Shown piece after piece: positions 1 to 10,399 of a stretch of DNA of 64,000 nucleotides. Made by a program: the position numbers and the translations under genes. This DNA is from Epiperipatus broadwayi (lineage: Eukaryota > Onychophora > Udeonychophora > Euonychophora > Peripatidae): the NCBI GenBank assembly GCA_028023455.1, contig JAQFVV010000111.1, positions 3,519,443 to 3,583,442 on the forward strand. Reading direction: 5' to 3'. The notes under the pieces were generated by a model, which saw only the letters and a list, made by a program, of their open reading frames with translations, was not told the DNA's origin and ran no database searches. Every line of letters begins with the position of its first letter. The first letter of the stretch is position 1.

Positions 1-905
1 CATCTATAATCATTCCAAGGTAACTAATAGATTTTACTTGATCTACTTTTATATACATATTATTATATATTACATTCTTGTCATATAAACACTCACATGA
101 ATGCAGATGTATATCAATATTTTTATATTTCATGTGAGGAGAGCATATTAACATACATTTTAGTTTTTCTTCATTTATATAAATTTCTCTCTTAAAGCAT
201 CACAAAAAAACAATTTTGCTCAGACTTTCTTGACATTCTTTAATTGAAACATCAATATTAATATTTACACTCATAATAACAGATCTGCATATTGGCATAT
301 TGATCCTTTAATATTAATATTTCCTAGATCATTTATAAAAATCAGAAACAACAATGCATTAAGTGTAGAATCTTGATGAACTCCATATAATTTATTTTTG
401 TTCATTACACAATACATTTAATATTTTTGCTAAAACATATCTATCATTTAAATAATTTAACAAAAAAAAAAACAACAACTAAGCAATTTTTCTATAACTC
501 CACAATTTTGTCAAATATGAATCAATTGCTTATCCTCAATAATGTCAAAAGCCTTTAGAAATGGAAAAAAAATAGTTACATATTTTTATCATTTAATACA
601 CTATTAATTTTGTCTATAAAAGTCTCTAATAACATCATTGTGTTTCTTCCTTCTATGAATCCATAATGGTTTTCATTAAAAAAATTTTTTTAATTAAAAA
701 TTTTGTAATTATTTTATAAATATATTTTTGTCTTATTTTAGCAATTAAAGGAAGAATATATATATAGCTCTATACTTATTAAATTATTTTTAGTATCAGA
801 TTTATAAACTGGTCTTACTATAGATGTTTTTAATAATGTAGGGAACTCATTACTTTCCATTATTTTATTAATCATATAAATTATAACATATGATAAAATT
901 TCAAT
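1..905 (-). pseudogene. Decayed non-LTR (jockey/CR1-like) reverse transcriptase, 3' part
   Basis: Reading the minus strand through several frameshifts and stops gives the order of a LINE reverse transcriptase. Around 860-740 there is an INKIMESNEFPTLLK-like stretch followed by SIVRPVYKSD. Around 670-600 lies NHYGFIEGRNTMMLLE, and around 565-520 KAFDIIEDKQLI (motif A). Around 390-320 lies GVHQDSTLNALLFLIFINDL, the degenerate form of the GVPQGS...GPLLFLIFINDL motif B. It is followed by QYADL, a decayed YADD catalytic motif. Near the window edge lies VDQVKSISYLGMIID, the thumb-region motif. The GVPQGS/YADD combination is usual in jockey, CR1 and related clades. No frame is open for long and the second catalytic Asp is lost, so it is a dead copy. 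It continues off the left edge. The clade is inferred from motifs only. Confidence 0.8.
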
Positions 906-907
906 AG

Positions 908-911
<4 letters not shown>

Positions 912-972
<61 letters not shown>
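912..972. repeat. (TA)n microsatellite
   Basis: About 60 bp of almost pure TA with one AA interruption. It sits at the left junction of the insertion that splits the LINE. Confidence 0.95.
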
Positions 973-1026
973 TAGATAAAAATTATATGTGCCTATATTG
1001 ATATAGGCACATATAATTTTTATCTA
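973..1026. repeat. Perfect 25-bp palindrome, 4-nt loop
   Basis: The arms 973-997 and 1002-1026 are exact reverse complements around the loop TTGA, directly next to (TA)n. It would form a very stable hairpin or cruciform. Whether it is the end of a foldback element or a terminator-like structure is not known. Confidence 0.9.
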
Positions 1027-1464
1027 AAATTATTATTAAAGTAATCTTTCATAAAAGAAAAACATAAAATTAAATGTTGAAGAATTTATTGCAGCTTGTT
1101 TTCGAAAAAGATAAGAATTAAATAGTTTTTTTTTTAGTATTCGTAAAAATATAATTTGGAAAAGTTAAAACATGCAAATCTCTTTTCATTCAATTTTAAT
1201 TAAAGAAAAAATAATGTTAAAACTAAATAGTAAATTGTATTAAAAATATATGTGCGTATATATGTACATTTGTAAATATATAAAATGTATGTGAAAGTTA
1301 AAGAAGATTATCATTAAAAAATGCGGCAATGACTATTAGATATTAATTAATATAAAACAATACATTTTTGCATGGCTATTACTAATTAAGCAATCTTTCA
1401 AAACACGTTTATCAAATGATAACAGATCTTTGCCGGAGATATTAGAAAGACAACAAGGCGCAGG

Positions 1465-1473
1465 TATAAATAG
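1465..1473 (+). promoter_or_regulatory. TATA-box-like TATAAATAG
   Basis: TATAAATAG lies just after a GC-richer patch (AAGGCGCAGG) and before a T-run. It matches the metazoan TATA consensus, and the 900 bp downstream are less AT-rich than the surroundings. This fits a promoter of the inserted element, but no downstream coding frame was found. Confidence 0.4.
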
Positions 1474-2605
1474 ACTTTTTTTTATCGGACAGTAATTCTT
1501 TCCACAAATTAATTGAGTGAATTCCCGTTCACAAAGTTATTGAGAGAGTGCAGTTCGGAAATTAATTGAGTCAGTTAAGAAACAAAATGCAGTGCTGAGA
1601 ATATTTTGGAATGCACGTTCACCTCCAGCCCAGATGTCTGAGAAAACAGCAGATCTGCCCGTGAAATAATGTCAGCTTAACATCTTAGAAAATCTCCGTC
1701 AGTATCTATTTGTCTCCGATAGCAATAATCATGAAAATCAGGAAACTCAGCAAGGAAACGTCCCAGCCAGCTGGTAAGCATTTATAATGGAAATATCCTC
1801 ACCGAAAGCAGCCTCCAAAGAACAAAATTCTACGTCAACATTCAAAATCCTAGGTAAAACATTTGCTTATTTTCGTTATACTGTAATAGCCATTGCATTT
1901 CATTAATTCGTGAGAATCCTCCAAGAGTCTAATTATATGAACTCGATATCATACATAAATGAACTATTGATATGTGTGATTAAATTTCAAATGCTATGTA
2001 ATACTTTAATATTATTATGTGTGTGCATGAGTTAATATGTGCGTGATCCTTATATCAATATTATTAGTTAAATTAGATAAATACCAGTGATTTGTTATGA
2101 AAGTAAATAAGAATATTTAAACTAGTTTAGAAATGTCAATTTAAAATATGCGTGTGTTTTATTAGAATTATAAAATGTTTAAATTTAGAAAATAAATGTT
2201 AGTTAATAAATTATCTTTAAAATTAAACTTTATTTGTCGGTCAATTCTTTTTAACAAATTCTTTATCTAGTCTTTTAACCACTAATTAAGTATAATCTAT
2301 TAGTGATTACAAACAGCTGAGCTAGTCGTGGATTTAGGCATTGGGTTAGTTGCCACTATTCAAAGTGCGTTGTCTATTCTTTTAGAATAAGCAGCTGGCG
2401 CCCGTGTTTATACACAAACAAAAAAAGTGCTTTGAACTTGGTGTTGAACTCAACAGTCGAGAAGAAGTTATGTCCCTGAAATGTAACATTAGTTATATAC
2501 TTTATAGCTATCGTTTGGGCATACATACTCTCCGAGTATGTTCTTCTCTGCCTAAGAGACCGGTGTTTCAAATACACATATTCGAATACGGTTCAATATA
2601 TATAT

Positions 2606-3280
2606 ATATATACCAATCTAATTATATCTATACCTGGGCTTATATTATTTCTATATTTTATTATTTCATATAATTCATCTTCCTTTAAATTTGACATAAA
2701 TATTAAATTATATTGATTATTATATGTTTTAAAAATATTACTATCATAATCAATTTGTTTTAGTTTGCTAATTCTTTCTACAAATATATTATTAAAAGTA
2801 TTTGCTTAGAGGAAAACTATCATTTAAATTAAAATAATTTTAAAATTTTTCATCATTGATAAAACTTGATTTTTTAAAATAATATTTTATTTATTTTTCA
2901 CCAAGTTTTTTTATATCATCTCTATTTTCATTAAAAAATTTATTATAAAACAATCCTTTCTCTGCCCTTATCATAGAATTAACTTTATTTCTTAATGCCT
3001 TACATTTAAGAAATAAATCATAATTTTTTTTTACATTCTTTTCATAATTTTTTTCTTTTATTAACTTCAAATTTTTTATTTATTCTATTAACATGGAACT
3101 TTTTATTATTTTTTTAATCACAATGATTTCTTATTATTGTATACATATTTAAAAATTTCTACAAATTTTTTATACCTAATATTAATGCCACTAATTTTTT
3201 TGACTTCATTCCAGTCAGTTTTTTGTAAAAAGGTTTTTAACTAGTTTATTATATAATATCAATTTTTTCCACTATAATGA
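2606..3280 (-). pseudogene. Decayed LINE ORF2, endonuclease-RT linker and RT start
   Basis: This is the upstream part of the same minus-strand LINE. Around 3230-3120 it reads DWNEVKKISGINIRYKKF then VEIFKYVYNNKKS. Around 3030-2900 it reads KNYDLFLKCKALRNKVNS then MIRAEKGLFYNKFF, the typical linker where LINE ORF2 has Y..LRN.VN..IR..K..YY. At about 2675-2610 it reads ELYEIIKYRNNISPGIDIIR, the KNNKSPGIDGI motif that opens the RT domain. The frame breaks at the (TA)n tract at 2598 and continues near 905, which shows that the DNA between was inserted later. Confidence 0.75.
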
Positions 3281-4005
3281 CCAGCAATTTTTTCTTCAAT
3301 AACAGCAGTTAAAATATTATTTTTCATTAGGCTTGTATTAATATGATATATAATGAAGAAATTATATTATTCACTATAAATATAGAAATACCTCATGAAA
3401 TACTGTCTATATCAAGTTGTATTTAACTATTCTTTGAAATAAACTTTTTAATTGTGTTTAAACATTAAGTCTTTACTAGTATTTAATATGCAATCTTTAA
3501 CTGTGTTTAAATATCAAGTCTTAAATAGCAATGATACCAATAGTTTCAACAAGTATGTATGTGTGTATATTTATACCAAAATATTAAAAATTTTAACCAG
3601 ATTTTCATGTGTATATTTTTAGTTATAATGAATTAAAAAACAATTAAAAACTGGAAATGAAAAGTAAAGCTACATAATCTAATAATAGTATTTATTTGTT
3701 TGTCCATTATAAACCAAAACTGAAAATACTCTTATTAAATTGTGTGATTTTAGATTGAATCATGAATTTTTAATTGATTTCTCACTTGGTTATATTATAG
3801 CTGAAAATATCCAAAAAAATACATGAAAATCTTCTAATATATATATATATGTAACATTCTTAAGATCTTTGAGCAACATCCTCTGTGAATAGATATAAAG
3901 TCTAAACCTAAACAGCTAAATATTCATAGAGAAACTGAAATAGCTTAATGTTGTAAAGGATGATTCGAATGTTTTCTATCTATTTTCTGTTAATAGTATG
4001 CATTA
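3281..4005. other. No recognised feature
   Basis: AT-rich DNA with short homopolymers. No coding frame, repeat pair or structural RNA was recognised. Its left part may be eroded 5' sequence of the minus-strand LINE. Confidence 0.5.
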
Positions 4006-4164
4006 ATATATATATATATATATATATCATCAAAACTACCCCAAATCTAAAATTAAACCAGACCAGAATAAAAATAATATTAAAACACAACCTAAGGTTT
4101 CACTGCTACAAGCAGACTTCTCAAGTGTAAAGAAATAATAAAAAAACACAACTTATATATACTA

Positions 4165-5130
4165 TTAAAAACTACCCACAAATCCATTCACTTCCCATCC
4201 ACCCTTAATATTAAAAGAACTCTTAAATAAGTTAATTGCTTCAGAATCATAAATTTTCAATAATAAAGACTCTTTAATTCTTCTTTTGATTTCATTTCTC
4301 TCAAAGAAGACAACCTTAGCTTCATCAAAATTAATAGTGTGGCCTGTATCTTTTTCATGGACATACAAAGCAGAACTAAGATATCTATTTTTAACTCTAC
4401 TTTTATGAACCTTTACTCTTTCATTTAAACTCAAACTACTCTGACCTATGTAAACCTTCTTACAAAATAAACAAGGAATAAAATATACCTCACCAGGAAT
4501 AGTCTTTCTATCAAAAACTTCCTTTGTATTATTCAATAAATTATTCAATGTAACACCCCTTTTCCAAGCAATTTTCTTATTTCCAAACAATTTACTATTT
4601 CTACACACAATTTTATAAGAAGACAATTTAAATGGCAAAGAAATAAAATCATATTTTTCTTTAACCTTTACATCCTTACAAATATTACTATTAAATAAAA
4701 TACTTTTAACAAATTTATCAGAGTATCCAACACTTAAATAATCTTTATAAAATTGATATTTCTGAAACAAAGCTACCCCCCTAGAATTATTTAATTTAAT
4801 ATTCCTATGACAATAATTCCTTAAAGCAGCTACTTTATGAGATACAGACTGATAGCTATCAGGTTTAATTATAGATCTTAATTCTTTACTTTTAACTACA
4901 TGACTGCACAATAAACAATTAGTTTCTATATTTCTAATCACCAAAAGATCTAAAAATTTTAACTTACCAAAATCTAACCCCCCTCCTTCTAACACAAATT
5001 TTATAGAAGGATCAAAACAATTAAACTCATTTACAAATTCCTTCAATTTACCATTCTCAACAACAAATAAACAATCATCAACATATCTGACAAATAATTT
5101 TGCATATAAACAATTCTTTTTAATAATAAT
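4165..5130 (-). pseudogene. Penelope-like element, RT C-terminus plus GIY-YIG nuclease (copy 1)
   Basis: This encodes the C-terminal part of a Penelope-like retroelement polyprotein, which combines a telomerase-related reverse transcriptase with a GIY-YIG nicking endonuclease. The open frame runs from the palindrome centre to a stop at 4165. It starts with KLFVRYVDDCLFV, containing the catalytic YVDD of RT motif C, then KLKFLDLLVIRN, the motif D region. A linker rich in Lys and Asn follows. The nuclease then reads GEVYFIPCLFCKKVYIGQSS, LSLNERVKVHKS with its Arg, and later HEKDTGHTINFDEAKVVFFE with the conserved His and acidic residues. The C-terminus is KRRIKESLLLKIYDSEA. RT motifs 1-B are missing, so the copy is 5'-truncated and cannot be active alone. 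The frame itself is intact, which suggests a young insertion. Confidence 0.9.
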
Positions 5131-5137
5131 TAGTTTT

Positions 5138-6116
5138 ATGGAAGAGGAAATTATTATTAAAAAGAATTGTTTATATGTAAAATTATTTGTCAGATATGTT
5201 GATGATTGTTTATTTGTTGTTGAGAATGGTAAATTGAAGGAATTTGTAAATGAGTTTAATTGTTTTGATCCTTCTATAAAATTTGTGTTAGAAGGAGGGG
5301 GGTTAGATTTTGGTAAGTTAAAATTTTTAGATCTTTTGGTGATTAGGAATATAGAAACTAATTGTTTATTGTGCAGTCATTTAGTTAAAAGTAAAGAATT
5401 AAGATCTATAATTAAACCTGATAGCTATCAGTCTGTATCTCATAAAGTAGCTGCTTTAAGGAATTATTGTCATAGGAATATTAAATTAAATAATTCTAGG
5501 GGGGTAGCTTTGTTTCAGAAATATCAATTTTATAAAGATTATTTAAGTGTTGGATACTCTGATAAATTTGTTAAAAGTATTTTATTTAATAGTAATATTT
5601 GTAAGGATGTAAAGGTTAAAGAAAAATATGATTTTATTTCTTTGCCATTTAAATTGTCTTCTTATAAAATTGTGTGTAGAAATAGTAAATTGTTTGGAAA
5701 TAAGAAAATTGCTTGGAAAAGGGGTGTTACATTGAATAATTTATTGAATAATACAAAGGAAGTTTTTGATAGAAAGACTATTCCTGGTGTGGTATATTTT
5801 ATTCCTTGTTTATTTTGTAAGAAGGTTTACATAGGTCAGAGTAGTTTGAGTTTAAATGAAAGAGTAAAGGTTCATAAAAGTAGAGTTAAAAATAGATATC
5901 TTAGTTCTGCTTTGTATGTCCATGAAAAAGATACAGGCCACACTATTACATTTTGATGAAGCTAAGGTTGTCTTCTTTGAGAGAAATGAAATCAAAAGAA
6001 GAATTAAAGAGTCTTTATTATTGAAAATTTATGATTCTGAAGCAATTAACTTATTTAAGAGTTCTTTTAATATTAAGGGTGGATGGGAAGTGAATGGATT
6101 TGTGGGTAGTTTTTAA
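5138..6116 (+). pseudogene. Penelope-like element, RT C-terminus plus GIY-YIG nuclease (copy 2, frameshifted)
   Basis: This is the mirror copy of the 4165-5130 frame, with the same YVDD, FLDL and GIY-YIG motifs. The only major defect is a one-base insertion near 5950 (ATTACATTTTGA against ATTAATTTTGA in copy 1). It ends the first frame at HEKDTGHTITF, and the rest, from FDEAKVVFFERN to the stop at 6116, continues in another frame. A few substitutions separate the copies (for example PGVVYF against PGEVYF). The near-identity means the dimer formed recently, or in one event. The ATG at 5138 lies in the palindrome spacer and is not a native start. Confidence 0.9.
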
Positions 6117-6286
6117 TAGTATATATAAGTTGTGTTTTTTTATTATTTCTTTACACTTGAGAAGTCTGCTTGTAGCAGTGAAACCTTAGGTTGTGTTTTA
6201 ATATTATTTTTATTCTGGTCTGGTTTAATTTTAGATTTGGGGTAGTTTTGATTTTATATTGACTAGTTTAGCTTTATGCTTGTAAT

Positions 6287-6344
<58 letters not shown>

Positions 6345-6356
6345 CAAAAAATATGT

Positions 6357-6390
<34 letters not shown>
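6287..6390. repeat. (TA)n microsatellite, two tracts
   Basis: Tracts of TA at about 6287-6342 and 6361-6388 are split by a short AACAAAAAATATG segment. They separate the Penelope palindrome from the next Penelope fragment. Confidence 0.95.
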
Positions 6391-6393
<3 letters not shown>

Positions 6394-6612
6394 CAACCAT
6401 TAAATATGAATACTCCATCAATTATATTTGATCATAATAAAACATGTAATTATGGTTTTAAATTTAATAATAGAGATACAAAAATTATTCAAATTGCAAG
6501 GTATAGTGAAAAACGTAAAATTAAAGAGGCAATGATGATATCTAGGAATAGAGGTGGTTTAATGAATAGACAATCAGCTAATATAAAAACAACAAAATTG
6601 TGGAAAATTTGA
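6394..6612 (+). pseudogene. Penelope-like GIY-YIG C-terminal fragment, second subfamily
   Basis: A 68-residue frame reads SIIFDHNKTCNYGFKF, then KIIQIARYSEKRKIKEAMMI, then GGLMNRQSAN...KLW. This is the tail of a Penelope GIY-YIG domain: the conserved His, then the KRKIKEA helix, then the NR..(G) end. It differs clearly in sequence from the palindrome copies, so it is another subfamily. Its catalytic front half is missing; the (TA)n tract marks the truncation point. The stop is at 6610. Confidence 0.7.
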
Positions 6613-6762
6613 ATGTATTGAATGATGGGTAATGCAAGTTTTTATTTTTTGTACGTTTGTATTAACAGTTGATAAAGATTGTCAGTGAAACAATTGAAAG
6701 TACTTCTGGTAAAGAATATATTATTTAATTTTGAATACTGTGATAAGTATATTTGTTTGAAT

Positions 6763-6793
<31 letters not shown>

Positions 6794-6797
<4 letters not shown>

Positions 6798-7060
6798 AAC
6801 AGTCCAGTTTGTACATTCACGTAACAGAATTCAGAATCCAAGCAAAAGAGATCAAAGCTGACCAGACTAGGACTGTGACATCTCAAGTCTGATCACACTT
6901 CAACTCGTAAGCCAGGATTCCAAGACTCAAGACACTATGAATGACCACCTTGAAATTACACGTAGTATACCTCTTTCCACATGGCCAACATAGGTCACGG
7001 AGATGCAATAAGACTCTGGTAATTAAAAGAGAGGTTCTTAATTGACTAAAATATATCACT
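6794..7060 (-). mobile_element. LTR end, relative of the 13.5-kb LTR family
   Basis: Directly after (TA)n the sequence reads TGTAACAGTCCAGTTTGTAC and later CCAAGCAAAAG. This aligns loosely with the terminal 50-60 bp of the LTRs at 13478 and 18932 (TGTACCGGTCAGTTTTGTCT, then CTAGGCAAAAG). A later AATAAGACTCT also matches weakly. It is probably the 3' end of a minus-strand LTR, diverged from the 13.5-kb copy. The other end was not found. Confidence 0.5.
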
Positions 7061-10020
7061 AATTTAATTTAACTTAATGCATAGTTTTCACATATATAGA
7101 CTATAAATAATAATTAGAATTGGATTGAATTAGATCAATAACGAGACAGAGAACAAAATACATTAAACTAATTATACATTTATTTACAATTATTCTATCC
7201 ATCTTTTATTTATTTACAATAGCATTTCAGCATAGAATGTATGCAAACATTGGGTAATTCAAAATAACTTTACATAAGTAATCATTAAATTTTCATAGAT
7301 GGGTTTAACATGTGCCAATCTTATGAATTTCTTTACAATTAATACATAATCAATCACTACATTATGTCTATAAATCTAGTTAAACCAAATCCTATTACAT
7401 TTGTGGCTGTTATATAAATAATTATATTGAACTTTGATCATGAATTCATTTACTAAAAACAATATGACTTAATCATGAACGCATAAACCAGCTCAAGTAA
7501 CGATCGATCGAACATGGCTTTCGAGAGAAAATTTCAGAATCCTGAAAGCGTTATGTTAAGGTGGGAGAGTTGGCTGAAATAAGATTTTACCAATGTGCTA
7601 TGGAACAGGTAAACAATAATAGGAAAAGTCACTCTGCAGATGGATGAACTAATTTCAGGGTTCTTGCGACAAATGCCGGTACCCTGTAACCGATCGCAAT
7701 GCAGCGTGAAAAGGAACATTGTGTTCAGGAATGGTGGGGGACTTATGTGCTAACCTGGCCTTGGCTCAGGCTTCGCTACTGCTCTACCCTATAAGAGAAG
7801 ATGTGCTGGAAATTTCATGACTCCATCTTAATACATGTATATTATGTATAGCAGCAAAATGAGAATCATTTTATAAAATAATATATCACATCCACCAAGC
7901 AAAGAATAGTATATTTCATACTATGAAATACGAGTTAATAGCATATTAGCTCTATCAAATTGGGACCAACTCTTGTGTAGGCTGATAATAAATGTCTATG
8001 CTACTAAAGGGAATATTAATACATCTATACTTTGACATGCTTGATCTATTAAGTTACTTATAGATAATAAATATTTAAGGAGGAAAAGTATATTTCTATG
8101 GACTTAGGAACTTAAATGACAAATATACTTATAAATATGATCAAGGCTAAATTTAATTCTAAATAAAACTATAAGGTTAAGTTTTTAAATGGTTGATTAA
8201 CAGAACCACATTTCACATATTAAATCATTTAAATAATAAAAAAAATAGGATTTCAAAACAGCGCAGGAAGTAGACGCTATAAACAAATTACACGAAGATT
8301 TTCAAATAATATCTTCTTAAAAAATACATGAAATTAAGTGCCCACTGTTTCAAAATATTGGCATGTGGAATATAAAAGCATTTAATTAAAATAAGCAAAG
8401 AAATATAGACACAACCACAGTGATATAACTTTAAACTAAATAATTTACTTTGAAGTGAATGGAAAATATAAATAAGTCAGATTATTTAAATTTTAACAAC
8501 ATTAAATTTTGATAGCAATTGACATATTTAAAATATTAAATGGATTTTAAGTTTTGATTACATTTAGCTTTATCATTATTTTAAAGAGAGAGTTAGCTAA
8601 CTTATATAGATACATTTACACAGAGCTCTGTGGTTTGAAAAATAAAATGGTACCGGTATTATTTATCTGGACTGCAAGTTCTTGGCTGTAGGTTTGATGA
8701 GTTTGACAGTCTGGCTGGTGGCATTATCTTTCCCATTCTGTGAAGCTTGTCTCTTCTATCGGGATGATGGTGGTTCAGGCATTTTGGTGAGAGAAACCCC
8801 CATTCTCCCCATGGAGTAACAGCAACAAAATGCCTGCTTTTAGCCGGACATATTAAATATTAACAATCATGAAGAATGGCTGTAATTCTCTCTAAAATAT
8901 GGCTGTCTTTTCTTGTTAAAAATACAGTGCATTTATATCTTTTCCTTATTGGAATCTATCGCCTCAAGACTCACTAAACTCCAGAATATAATTAAATATT
9001 TTTCAATTTATAATCCAGATTTTTACAATCTTAGATAACTTATGTTAGAAACATTCCACAAGCTATTATTATAATTAAGATTTTTTGTTGCAAACAATTG
9101 TCCAATTTAGATTTTAAAATAACTTAATCTTATCTAAGGAGATTTTAATTAGTAAATTTTGAACTAGTTTTACTTTTTACGATTTCAGGTGTGGTCATTA
9201 ATGACACTTGTTTACAACCAGAAATCTTTTTAATTACTTGACCAGCTTTTATTTTTAATCTTACATAGAATAGAAACTCTTTTTATTTAAAAACAACCTT
9301 TTAACATTTTTTTAAAATGCAAATCTTTTTACATATTTATTTAAAATAAGTTACAAACATATTTTGATATAGCTTTTAAATATATTTTCGAGAAACTTTT
9401 CCCTGAAATATATTTAAAACAAGAAATCTTTTAACAATTTTTAAAGACATTTAATATTATTTTTAGATAACGGCTTTTACATATTTTAAAATCATATCTT
9501 TCTTCTATATAGCACAGATTATATATCCACATACAAAATTACAATATTAAACAACAAAATTAATAATTTACTTTTAACTTAAATAATAGAATAAACATTT
9601 TTAGAAATATTAAATCAATTGAGCGAATTTTAACTTTATTAACATTTAAATAGGTTCGAACTTAGCATAGATGAGTGTGCCATTAGGTTTGATGGTGAAA
9701 TGATAGGGGCTTGGAAAGTTATCATTTCAATATATCAACACATTAGTATAACACTAAGGCATTGAAAGTATACTTGCTTTTTTATGTTAATATTAATCTT
9801 TTTAATGTCTTGATATTTTATTAAAAAATTGGTAATAATGTTGACTGATAGTATACTATAAATTTAAATAAATTTAGAATAAAAGTTGATAAAGAGTCAA
9901 CCAGCATTTTTGTATTACATTTACATTAACTAATCAGTTTCCTTTCCATTTAAAAAACTGTTCAAGATGTTTTCCCTGATCTTGCCAATTCATTAATCTG
10001 CAGGATTTTTTAATGATTTA
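7061..10020. other. No recognised gene
   Basis: AT-rich sequence without convincing coding frames. A slightly less AT-rich part at 7500-7800 and one at 8640-8860 may belong to the LTR that begins at 6794. I could not find its second end or any retroelement protein motif. Confidence 0.45.
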
Positions 10021-10036
10021 ATATATATATATATAT

Positions 10037-10084
10037 TGTAACCAGTTGGGTTACATGACACACAGCAACATAGCTGTGTGTGCA
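10037..10084. mobile_element. 48-bp TG...CA insert inside (TA)n
   Basis: TGTAACCAGTTGGGTTACAT opens and TAGCTGTGTGTGCA closes this 48-bp segment, with (TA)n on both sides. It contains two small stem-loops (TGTAACC/GGGTTACA and CACACAGC/GCTGTGTG). The start matches other LTR starts in this window, so it may be a collapsed solo LTR or a mini-foldback element. Confidence 0.4.
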
Positions 10085-10261
10085 TATATATATATATAAA
10101 GTAAAGGAAAAGTAGAAATAGACATAGACAAATTTTTTGTAGATATTTTCTACATTTCACCTGGAATAGAATAGTAAATAAAGGGTTAAATAATTCTGAA
10201 TTTAAACAGAATTTTATTATAAATTAAGACATTTAAAAAGGTCTAAATAAATCTTAACATT

Positions 10262-10313
<52 letters not shown>

Positions 10314-10314
10314 G

Positions 10315-10393
<79 letters not shown>
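10262..10393. repeat. (ATT)n microsatellite
   Basis: About 130 bp of ATT with a single ATG interruption near 10313. Confidence 0.97.
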
Positions 10394-10395
<2 letters not shown>

Positions 10396-10399
10396 AATT

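Larger units (their letters stand above)
906..2600. mobile_element. Unclassified 1.7-kb insertion splitting the LINE
   Basis: The LINE reading stops at the (TA)n tract near 905 and resumes at another (TA)n tract near 2600, so the DNA between is a later insertion. Its left end holds a (TA)n tract and a perfect palindrome. Further in are a TATAAATAG box at 1465 and, at about 2395-2405, TGGCGCCCGTG, which resembles the start of a retroelement primer binding site. The right end reads GGTTCA directly against ATAT, as other LTR ends in this window do. It could be a truncated LTR element, but I see no matching second end and no coding sequence. Confidence 0.45.
4029..6252. repeat. 2.2-kb head-to-head palindrome of a Penelope-like element
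   Basis: The left arm (about 4029-5130) is the reverse complement of the right arm (about 5150-6252), with a spacer of about 19 bp at 5131-5149. The arms differ by only a few substitutions and one indel. The outer limits are ATCAAAACTACC on the left and GGTAGTTTTGAT on the right. Both copies start at the same internal point of the reverse transcriptase, so the dimer is joined at its truncated 5' ends. Each arm includes about 130 bp of 3' UTR after the stop codon. (TA)n tracts flank both sides. Confidence 0.92.

Noticed and set aside
1560-1870. Donor-like CTGGTAAGC and TAGGTAAAA sites downstream of the TATA box as a host gene exon
   Set aside because: No open frame or conserved protein accompanies them, and acceptor sites cannot be paired.
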